Of a stretch of DNA of 12,127 nucleotides, positions 5,614 through 12,127 are shown one piece after another. Both the position numbers and the translations under genes were made by a program. This stretch comes from Candidatus Cloacimonadota bacterium (GTDB lineage: Bacteria > Cloacimonadota > Cloacimonadia > Cloacimonadales > TCS61), in the NCBI GenBank assembly GCA_021108055.1, contig JAIORR010000002.1, positions 1-12,127 on the forward strand, written 5' to 3'. Position 1 is the stretch's first letter. Every line of letters starts with the position of its first letter. Under the pieces are notes generated by a model. That model did not search any database, had not been told where the DNA came from, and was given only the letters and a program-made list of their open reading frames with translations.

Positions 5614-7524
5614 ATGAATATAAAGTTTCCTGATAATTCAATAAAAGAATATCCTGCCGACAGCACTCCGCTGGAAATAGCAGAAAGCATCAGTCCGGGA
5701 TTAGCAAGGCAGGTAATAACCGCCAGAATCGATGATAAACTTGTCGATCTGAACTATAAAATAATGGAAGATACTTCAATCGAGCTTTATAAATTTGATA
5801 GTGAAATAGGGAAAGAAGTTTACTGGCACAGTACTGCTCACCTTTTGGCTCAGGCTGTAAGAGAACTTTTCCCGGATGTAAAAGTTGCTATCGGTCCCGC
5901 CATCGAAGCAGGGTTCTATTACGATTTTGATAAAGAAATTCCTTTCACCGATGATGACCTGGAAAAGATCGAAGTAAAGATGAAAGAACTTTCCAAACAG
6001 AATATGGAATATGAAAGAAAAGAACTTTCCAGAGAAGATGCGATAAATTTTTTTTCCGATATGAAAGAAGATTATAAAGTTGAACTTTTAGAAGAGATAC
6101 CGGAAGGTGAGATCATTTCTTTATATACTCAGGGAAATTTCACCGATCTTTGCCGTGGACCACATATCATAAACACCGGCAAGATAAAGTCTATCAAACT
6201 AATGAAAACCTCCGGAGCATACTGGCGTGGAGATGAAAAGAACAAGATGCTGCAGAGAATTTACGGCATCAGCTTTCCATCCAACAAAGAACTAAATAAA
6301 TATCTTCACGACTTGGAAGAAGCAAAAAAACGCGATCACCGTAAACTTGGAAAGGAATTGGATCTATATTCAATTTCAGATGATATAGGGGCAGGACTTG
6401 TTCTGTGGCATCCGAACGGTGCAATGATGCGTTCGATAATAGAGGATTACTGGAAGGAACGTCATTTCCAGGATGAATACAAAGTGGTGAATTCTCCTCA
6501 TATTGGAAAAGGTGAATTATGGGAAACCAGTGGACACCTGGAGTTTTATAAGGAAAGCATGTACAGTCCTATCATTGTGGATGAGCAGGAATATTATCTT
6601 AAGCCTATGAACTGTCCATTCCATATTGCTATCTATCAATCTCGGAAGCGAAGTTATCGTGAACTTCCCATTAAATACGCAGAAATGGGAACTGTTTATA
6701 GATATGAAAATTCAGGTTCACTACATGGATTGATGCGCGTGCGGGGTTTTACCCAGGATGATGCACATATTATCTGCACTCCCGAACAGTTGGAAGATGA
6801 GATCGATAAGGTACTCGTTTTTTCCCTGGATATACTGAGAGCATTCGGTTTCAGGGATTTTAAAATATACCTGGCAACCATGCCCGAAAAAGCTGTAGGA
6901 ACAAAAGAAGATTGGGAAAAAGCAGCACTGTCTTTAAAAAAAGCACTGGATAATCATGACATCGAATATGAGCTTGATGAAGGTGGTGGAGCTTTCTACG
7001 GACCGAAGATAGATATCAAGATAAAAGATGCTTTGAACAGGTTATGGCAGTGTTCAACTATCCAGTTCGATTTCAATTTACCGGAAAGATTTAACATGGA
7101 ATATATAGGCGAAGATAATCAACCGCACCGTCCATTCATGGTTCATAGAGCTTTATTGGGATCATTGGAACGATTCTTTGGAACGCTCATCGAATATCAT
7201 GCGGGCAATTTCCCGCTCTGGTTGTGTCCGGTTCAGGTTCGTGTTATTCCCATTTCCGAGCATTATGAAGAGTACGCAGAAAAAGTGAATAATCAGCTTA
7301 AAGAAAATGGCATTCGCTCTGAAGTCGATCATAAAAACGAAAAGATCGGATATAAAATACGTGAAGCGGAAATGATGAAAATTCCGTATATGTTCATTGT
7401 GGGAGCAAAAGAAAAAGAATCAGATACAGTTTCTGTGCGGCGTCATGGCAAAGGTGATCTGGGAAGCAAAGAAATTGATGAAATTATTACGGAAATTCAA
7501 AAAGAAATCGAAGTAAAGAAATAG
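5614..7524 (+). CDS. thrS: Threonyl-tRNA synthetase
   Basis: This class II synthetase charges tRNA-Thr with threonine in the cytoplasm. At 636 aa it is full length (E. coli 642). Domains in order are a TGS domain (about 1-60), the editing domain with HSTAH (H72, H76) and CRGPH (C180, H184), the catalytic core (about 240-530), and the anticodon-binding domain from WLCPVQVRVIPIS (536-548) to the end. Zinc ligands C334 (MNCPFH), H385 (DDAH) and H511 (VHRALLGSLERF) are all present and fall at the same numbers as in E. coli. Motif 2 is YRYENSGSLHGLMRVRGFTQ and keeps the essential Arg and Glu. The ATG at 5614 has GAGG at 5605-5608, overlapping the upstream TAG, so translation may be coupled to the solute-binding-protein gene. 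The usual infC-rpmI-rplT neighbours are absent. A palindromic repeat begins just after the stop. No T-box leader was recognised. Confidence 0.98.
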   Translation: MNIKFPDNSIKEYPADSTPLEIAESISPGLARQVITARIDDKLVDLNYKIMEDTSIELYKFDSEIGKEVYWHSTAHLLAQAVRELFPDVKVAIGPAIEAGFYYDFDKEIPFTDDDLEKIEVKMKELSKQNMEYERKELSREDAINFFSDMKEDYKVELLEEIPEGEIISLYTQGNFTDLCRGPHIINTGKIKSIKLMKTSGAYWRGDEKNKMLQRIYGISFPSNKELNKYLHDLEEAKKRDHRKLGKELDLYSISDDIGAGLVLWHPNGAMMRSIIEDYWKERHFQDEYKVVNSPHIGKGELWETSGHLEFYKESMYSPIIVDEQEYYLKPMNCPFHIAIYQSRKRSYRELPIKYAEMGTVYRYENSGSLHGLMRVRGFTQDDAHIICTPEQLEDEIDKVLVFSLDILRAFGFRDFKIYLATMPEKAVGTKEDWEKAALSLKKALDNHDIEYELDEGGGAFYGPKIDIKIKDALNRLWQCSTIQFDFNLPERFNMEYIGEDNQPHRPFMVHRALLGSLERFFGTLIEYHAGNFPLWLCPVQVRVIPISEHYEEYAEKVNNQLKENGIRSEVDHKNEKIGYKIREAEMMKIPYMFIVGAKEKESDTVSVRRHGKGDLGSKEIDEIITEIQKEIEVKK

Positions 7525-7582
7525 CGTAGTGACAGTTCATTGAACTGTCAGAAAGAAGGCAGATCGCTGATCTGCCACTACG
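7525..7582 (+). repeat. REP/BIME-like composite palindromic element, copy 1
   Basis: The element starts directly after the thrS stop. Outer arms CGTAGTG (7525-7531) and CACTACG (7576-7582) are perfect 7-base inverted repeats. Inside lie hairpin 1, TGACAGTTCA/TGAACTGTCA (7530-7539 and 7541-7550, one-base loop), a purine-rich spacer, and hairpin 2, GGCAGATC/GATCTGCC (7558-7565 and 7569-7576, loop GCT). Each hairpin is preceded by GTAGTG on its own strand, which is the layout of two inverted REPs forming a BIME. As RNA it could fold as a three-way junction. It fills most of the 80-base gap before the isomerase gene and could affect 3' end formation or mRNA stability. A second copy lies at 3370-3426. 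Confidence 0.8.
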
Positions 7583-7604
7583 AGAGAGGTATACAGGAGT
7601 CAAA

Positions 7605-8567
7605 ATGGATATCATAGAATTCGTAAAAAAAGAATTGAATCTGGAAGCAGAAGCGATAAAAAAAGTTGCAGAACGAATAGACAATAGCATCGAGAAAGCA
7701 ATAGATATTATCTTTAATTGCAAAGGGAAGGTGATAGTAACCGGAATGGGGAAGACGGGCATTATTGCCAGAAAGATAGCCGCAACTTTTTCCAGTACCG
7801 GCACAACTGCTATCTTCCTGCACGCTGCGGAAGGAATTCATGGAGACCTGGGAATCCTGCAAAAATATGATGTGGTTATGGCTGTTTCAAACAGCGGAAA
7901 TACACCTGAACTCATTTCCATTATTCCGTATATCAAATTCAATAAGATCCCGATAATTGCCATAACCGGTAATATGAATTCTAAACTGGCAAAGAACTCA
8001 GATGTTGTAATCGATTGTTTTGTTCCCAAAGAATATGAACCTTTCGGACTGGTTCCTACCGCCAGTACAACAGTTGCCCTTGCTCTGGGAGATGCAATTG
8101 CCGTGGCACTTCTAAAAAAGAAAAATTTCATGGAATCAGATTTTGCCAGATTCCATCCAGGTGGTACGATCGGGAAAAAGCTCCTGTTAAGAGTAGAAGA
8201 TTTGATGCACAGGAAAATACCGGTAGTTAACGAAAACGTAAATATGGAAATTGCTATCAGGAAAATGCTGGAAATAAATATCGGTGGTACGATCGTTGTG
8301 AATGATGCAAATGAATTGGTGGGAATTATAACGGATGGAGATCTGAAACGTATTCTTTTGCAAAACAAAAAGAATATTATGGATAAAACTGCAGCCGAGG
8401 GAATGACAGGAAATCCCAGAACTACAACTACTCGAATACTGGCAGTTGAAGCCTTGAACTTAATGGAAGAAAATAATATCACCTTGCTGCCGGTTGTTGA
8501 CGATAATAAAAGACCAATTGGCATTCTGCAAATGCACAATCTGATCGATGCTGGTGTGGTTGGGTAA
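7605..8567 (+). CDS. kdsD: KpsF/GutQ-family arabinose-5-phosphate isomerase, 320 aa
   Basis: The likely reaction is ribulose 5-phosphate to arabinose 5-phosphate, the first committed step to Kdo for lipopolysaccharide, in the cytoplasm. The SIS domain (about 30-180) shows GMGKTG (47-52), HAAEGIHGDLG (73-83), SNSGNTPEL (95-103), PTASTT (151-156) and the junction motif FHPGGTIGKKL (183-193). Two CBS domains follow (about 200-255 and 263-320), giving the normal family length and order. The HAAEGIHGD form differs slightly from the E. coli HPAEALHGD. AGGAG (7595-7599) lies 5 bases before the ATG. The gene follows thrS after an 80-base gap filled by a palindromic repeat, so transcription from the thrS operon may be partly terminated or processed there. 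No other Kdo or lipid A gene is present in the window. A sugar-specific GutQ-like role cannot be excluded. Confidence 0.93.
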   Translation: MDIIEFVKKELNLEAEAIKKVAERIDNSIEKAIDIIFNCKGKVIVTGMGKTGIIARKIAATFSSTGTTAIFLHAAEGIHGDLGILQKYDVVMAVSNSGNTPELISIIPYIKFNKIPIIAITGNMNSKLAKNSDVVIDCFVPKEYEPFGLVPTASTTVALALGDAIAVALLKKKNFMESDFARFHPGGTIGKKLLLRVEDLMHRKIPVVNENVNMEIAIRKMLEINIGGTIVVNDANELVGIITDGDLKRILLQNKKNIMDKTAAEGMTGNPRTTTTRILAVEALNLMEENNITLLPVVDDNKRPIGILQMHNLIDAGVVG

Positions 8568-8640
8568 AGAAAATAATTTGTAAAATACAATTAAGGGTAT
8601 ATATTTTTATTATAAATTAAATTGCATAGGAAATTGAGAA

Positions 8641-10239
8641 ATGATGAAATATTCAAGTATTGCTTTATTAATTCTGATAATTTTTATTACCAATCCACAG
8701 AAGAGTGATGCTATTACACCTTCCAATTTAAAAGCCGATAGCTTACTTTCGCAGATGCAGGTTTCCTATCCATTTTCTTTTATTGTAATGGGTGATTCTC
8801 AACCATATTATGGTCAACTTCTTAACCCAACATTTCTTGAAATATTAGTACAAATTGCTGAGCTTTCTGATCCACCAAATTTTGTAATTATCTGTGGAGA
8901 TTTAACGGAATACGGTTCTCAAGAAGGATTTGCAGCTTATAATGAATGCATTTCAGAATGGATGGATTTAACAGGAATTCCTTTTTTTTCACTTCCAGGA
9001 AACCATGATTGTTATGGTGATCATTCTTTTGAATATTATATGACTTATGTGGATCCCAAGTTTGATTACTATTTTGATTATGGGAACAGTCGATTCATAG
9101 CAATTAATAATGTTCAGCATCCTGATCATATGTATTATCATATAAATGGAACTCAATTGGATTCTGTAGGTGTTTGGTTATGTGCAGCTCCGGAAAATAA
9201 ATTTGCTTTTAATCATGTGTCGATAATCCGAGATCATCATGGTGGTGGTTTTGGGAACATGGGATATGAAGCATTTCACGATAGCTTATGCTTTTATGAA
9301 GCTGTAGCTGATTTCAATGGGCACCATCGCGATTACTATAGGCATGATCTGGATGGAATTCATTATCTAACTACTTCAGGTGCCGGAGGTGATATCGGAG
9401 GAATTTTTTATCCTCCTTTATCTTACAATAACCATCATTGGCTGCTTGTTACAGTCGATGAATCAAATAACACTTTTATGGAAATGTATTTTTATGAATT
9501 AGGACATAATGCTACTGCTTCATTATATGATTTCCAGATTAAACCTATACAGATACCTCCAAAAATTTATATTAATGAGTTCATGGCAAGTAATGGTGAA
9601 ACCTTAGCAGACCCTCAGGGCGATTATGATGACTGGATAGAAATTTATAACGCAGATATTTATCCTGTAAATATAGGAGGAATGTATATAACTGATGATC
9701 TATCAGCTCCGACAAAATGGAAGATACCTGATACTCAACCTGATTCCACAACGATTCAACCTGGGGAGTCCTTACTTCTCTGGGCTGATGAAAATACAGA
9801 AGATGGTGTACTTCATCTGGATATCAAGCTATCTATAATCGGTGAAGAAATTGGTTTATATACAGATGATCTAACATCTATAATTGACTCTATCGTTTTC
9901 GGAGCGCAAATTACAGATATTTCATTTGGAAGAAATCCGGATGGAGGCGAAAATTGGGAGTATTTTGTTGTTCCAACTCCAGGATACAGCAATACAGGCT
10001 TTGAATCTCCCGAAAACATAACAATTTATTTCGATAATGGGAATATCTATTTAGAATGGGATAATGTGAACGGAGCAACTTCATATAGGGTTTATTCTTC
10101 AGGTGACCCATACACCGGTTTTGTAGAAGATACATCTGGAATTTTTATTAATGAGAGTTGGAATGCTCCCGCTCCGGTCGGAAATAAATTCTATTATGTA
10201 ATAGCAATCAAAGAAACATTCAGGTCTAAGGTTAAATAG
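8641..10239 (+). CDS. Exported metallophosphoesterase with LTD and FN3-like domains, 532 aa
   Basis: Residues 1-24 look like a Sec signal peptide (MMKY, a hydrophobic core, then KSDA), so the protein is periplasmic or secreted. The calcineurin-like phosphoesterase domain (about 45-290) has GDSQ (51-54), GDLTE (86-90), GNHD (120-123), a His-rich loop NHVSIIRDHHGG (191-202) and NGHHR (226-230). The last is in the place of the usual GHxH, with Arg where the final metal-binding His is expected. A lamin-tail (LTD) domain follows (about 308-450), from IYINEFMASNGETLADPQG through DWIEIYN to PTPGYSN. An FN3-like domain comes last (about 457-525), with YLEWDNVNGATSYRVYSS. No typical sorting tail such as a type IX C-terminal domain is seen. 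ATG at 8641 and at 8644 are both possible; AGGA at 8628-8631 favours the first. The substrate could be a phosphomonoester, a phosphodiester or nucleic acid; the sequence does not say. Confidence 0.85.
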   Translation: MMKYSSIALLILIIFITNPQKSDAITPSNLKADSLLSQMQVSYPFSFIVMGDSQPYYGQLLNPTFLEILVQIAELSDPPNFVIICGDLTEYGSQEGFAAYNECISEWMDLTGIPFFSLPGNHDCYGDHSFEYYMTYVDPKFDYYFDYGNSRFIAINNVQHPDHMYYHINGTQLDSVGVWLCAAPENKFAFNHVSIIRDHHGGGFGNMGYEAFHDSLCFYEAVADFNGHHRDYYRHDLDGIHYLTTSGAGGDIGGIFYPPLSYNNHHWLLVTVDESNNTFMEMYFYELGHNATASLYDFQIKPIQIPPKIYINEFMASNGETLADPQGDYDDWIEIYNADIYPVNIGGMYITDDLSAPTKWKIPDTQPDSTTIQPGESLLLWADENTEDGVLHLDIKLSIIGEEIGLYTDDLTSIIDSIVFGAQITDISFGRNPDGGENWEYFVVPTPGYSNTGFESPENITIYFDNGNIYLEWDNVNGATSYRVYSSGDPYTGFVEDTSGIFINESWNAPAPVGNKFYYVIAIKETFRSKVK

Positions 10240-10334
10240 AATAACATATTATAGTTTTCATTTATTTTCGATTCTAACCCAGTTAAAGCAGTACATAACT
10301 CATTTTATTTCAAACTATTAAAATAGTATTATCT

Positions 10335-10349
10335 TGACATAAGATGTCA
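10335..10349. promoter_or_regulatory. Perfect 6-bp inverted repeat overlapping a TTGACA word
   Basis: TGACAT, AAG, ATGTCA form a perfect palindrome. Its left arm overlaps TTGACA (10334-10339). It lies about 100 bases upstream of the beta-helix protein start, in the 209-base gap after the metallophosphoesterase. It could be an operator next to a promoter, but no good -10 element lies 16-18 bases downstream, so the promoter reading is weak. Confidence 0.25.
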
Positions 10350-10448
10350 GAATTTTCTTTCTCACCTTTGTAATTGTAATATTTCAATATATATTTGATG
10401 ATTTGAATGAACCTGAAAGAATTTTAAAAAGAAAAGTTGGAGGTAAAA

Positions 10449-12127
10449 GTGAAAAAACTAAAAAAAAGTTTTAATTTACTATTTAAAAAAAGCTGTTTTA
10501 TTATTACTGTTAAATTAGTTAGTATTGTTTTATTGCTTCTTTTATCTGTGAAATCTGCTAATGCTGTTATACTTCTTGTAGGTGAAGGACAAACCTACTC
10601 CACAATCACCGATGCTGTTATTGCTGCTGCAGCAGGAGATACTATCATCGTTCATGATGGAACATATACCGAAAATGTAAATATCGACATAAGTTTAACG
10701 ATAGAATCTCTAAATGGTTATGAAACAACGTTACTGACAACGCCTATTGACTGGGAAGACATTATAGATGTTACTGCCGACAATGTTAATATCGAAGGCT
10801 TTAGTTTTTATGGAGTGACATTAGGGAATGGTGTCCATTTCGATGGTGTTTCAAATTGTTTAATACAAAATTGTCGTAGTGGCTGGTCAGAAATTTATTT
10901 AAATCAAGCAGGAATTTATATTTCAGCATCAGACAGCATAATTGTAAATAATAATATTTGTTCTTATGATAACAACGGTGGAATTTATGTTCATGGTTCG
11001 AATTATATAACTATATCCAACAATACTTGTAATTACTGTCAACACTCCATTTATACAGGAATTAGCGGGATAATGATGTATGCAACAAGTGACTGCCATG
11101 TTCATAATAACGTCTGTAATTACAACGATCGTGGGATTTATTATTCTTATAATAACTGGCATGATACGATCACAAAAAATGAGTGCCAATTCAATGACGA
11201 ATACGGACTATATGCTTATCATCAGTATTTTACATATTTTTCAAATAATATATTCAGTAATAATAACGGCTCCGGAGTATTTCTTTCAGGCGGTTCTCAA
11301 TGTGTATTTGCCGGAAACAAAATTGAATCAAATTCAGTTTATGGAATGGATTTATATTATAATACTGCGTTAACTTTATATTTAAATACATTTAATAATA
11401 CAGAGAATTTTCATTTTGTTGTTAATGCAGGCGATAATGATCAAATTTTGAAACCACCCACAAAAATGGCTTACAGGATATATGATACAACATTTAAAAA
11501 TTTTCTGGGTAATTATTACGTTGATTACACAGGAGCAGATGCGGATATGGACGGTATTGGTGATACTCCACATATCTCCGATCAAATAATTGATGATTAT
11601 CCTCTTACAAATCTTCCTGAAGATTACGTATTATTAACCTGGTTCCTGAATAATGTGGAAATGACTCGTAATGATATGGGAACTATTGGCGGATTAGTAA
11701 ATATTCCGGAACTATCAAGTTATATCTGGGTTGCTGATGAGTCTGTTTTGGCAGCACTTACCTTTCCAACTGGAATACAGGTAGATTCAACTTCCTGGAC
11801 AGGTCAAATGATCTATAAATATAATCAACATCCCGATATGTTGATAGAGATCGGCATCTGGGATGGTTCATCATTTACTCCCGGAGGTCCTCAAGTCCAA
11901 TTAGACGGCTTTCAACTTAATTATACTCATAATTATGCAATTCCCGGTTGTTCATTTACAATACCTGCAGGTCAATATCTGGCAATGAGAACAACCATTA
12001 ATAACATAGATAGAGATTTTGATTTCCGTATGGGAGGTACCTGGGCTTATATTTCCGCTCCAATTGGAAGTCCGGATTATCCCGGTGATCCTGTTGGAGT
12101 TCAAGAAGTTCAAACTCCGGAAGTCTT
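10449..12127 (+). CDS. Exported NosD-like right-handed beta-helix protein (partial, 3' end beyond window)
   Basis: The frame is open from GTG 10449 to the window edge (559 codons plus two bases). The GTG start is chosen because GGAGGT (10439-10444) lies 4 bases upstream, and the first internal ATG is only at residue 209. A long basic-then-hydrophobic signal peptide ends at SANA, with likely cleavage after residue 39. The mature start, GEGQTYSTITDAVIAAAAGD (45-64), is typical of secreted parallel beta-helix proteins. From about 100 to 350 there are repeated Asn-rich turns (NNNICSYDNNGGIYV, SNNTCNYC, NNVCNYNDRGIYY, SNNIFSNNNGSGVFL). GNYYVDYTGADADMDGIGDTP (354-374; first residues Gly-Asn-Tyr) then IDDYPL is the NosD-type closing motif. 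A further segment (about 390-545) looks like a beta-sandwich of unknown type. Such proteins often bind or cleave polysaccharides or sit on the cell surface; no catalytic site can be named. It may pair with the preceding exported protein. Confidence 0.85.
   Translation, partial: MKKLKKSFNLLFKKSCFIITVKLVSIVLLLLLSVKSANAVILLVGEGQTYSTITDAVIAAAAGDTIIVHDGTYTENVNIDISLTIESLNGYETTLLTTPIDWEDIIDVTADNVNIEGFSFYGVTLGNGVHFDGVSNCLIQNCRSGWSEIYLNQAGIYISASDSIIVNNNICSYDNNGGIYVHGSNYITISNNTCNYCQHSIYTGISGIMMYATSDCHVHNNVCNYNDRGIYYSYNNWHDTITKNECQFNDEYGLYAYHQYFTYFSNNIFSNNNGSGVFLSGGSQCVFAGNKIESNSVYGMDLYYNTALTLYLNTFNNTENFHFVVNAGDNDQILKPPTKMAYRIYDTTFKNFLGNYYVDYTGADADMDGIGDTPHISDQIIDDYPLTNLPEDYVLLTWFLNNVEMTRNDMGTIGGLVNIPELSSYIWVADESVLAALTFPTGIQVDSTSWTGQMIYKYNQHPDMLIEIGIWDGSSFTPGGPQVQLDGFQLNYTHNYAIPGCSFTIPAGQYLAMRTTINNIDRDFDFRMGGTWAYISAPIGSPDYPGDPVGVQEVQTPEV

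Noticed and set aside
7838..8590. 250-codon minus-strand open frame opposite the isomerase gene
   Set aside because: The plus-strand frame has full KpsF/KdsD motifs, and the minus-strand translation is low-complexity and resembles no family. It is a shadow frame.
10334..10380. Sigma-70 promoter from TTGACA for the beta-helix gene
   Set aside because: No acceptable -10 lies 16-18 bases downstream. Only the palindrome overlapping the TTGACA word is reported.
10873..10881. Another REP head (CGTAGTGGC)
   Set aside because: It lies inside the beta-helix coding sequence and is not followed by a palindrome, so it is a chance match.

Overview
This is an AT-rich bacterial window with compact genes. 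The organism looks like a diderm of the FCB superphylum. The best guess is Cloacimonadota or a close relative, because of its large secreted proteins with lamin-tail (LTD), fibronectin-III-like and NosD-type beta-helix domains, and because a KpsF/KdsD-type sugar-phosphate isomerase suggests Kdo and therefore an outer membrane. The phylum is inferred from protein style; no rRNA or other phylogenetic marker is present. ThrRS at 5614-7524 would be the best gene to place by tree.

Layout. (1) 1-69 is the tail of an unidentified gene. (2) 186-3273 holds two co-directional GT-B glycosyltransferases that share an unusual HDFYWE motif and look like diverged paralogues. (3) 3274-3422 separates convergent genes and is packed with short palindromes. 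(4) 3423-3890 (minus strand) is a small flavin-reductase-like split-barrel protein. (5) 3891-4315 is a non-coding stretch with three hairpins and many TTAAC words. (6) 4316-8567 is a probable operon: a UgpB-like lipoprotein solute-binding protein, threonyl-tRNA synthetase (thrS) with its ribosome binding site overlapping the preceding stop, and, after a palindromic repeat, the arabinose-5-phosphate isomerase. (7) 8641 to the end holds two exported proteins: a metallophosphoesterase with LTD and FN3-like domains, and a GTG-started NosD-like beta-helix protein cut by the window edge.

The most interesting feature is a repeat family resembling bacterial REP/BIME elements. A 57-nt composite element (GTAGTG, hairpin, spacer, hairpin, CACTACG) lies one base after the thrS stop. 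A second copy, 49/57 identical by hand alignment, lies in the same orientation relative to its gene at the 3' end of the flavin reductase gene and supplies that gene's stop codon. A further half copy, with 27 identical bases, is next to it. The GTAG head on both hairpins is the known signature of REPs mobilised by RAYT (TnpA_REP) transposases. One T-A pair in the first hairpin is replaced by C-G in the other copy.

How the genes work together is only partly clear. The two glycosyltransferases probably act in one glycan or compatible-solute pathway, and the isomerase points to Kdo/LPS synthesis. The solute-binding protein has no permease or ATPase here. No tRNA, rRNA, CRISPR array or transposase gene was found.
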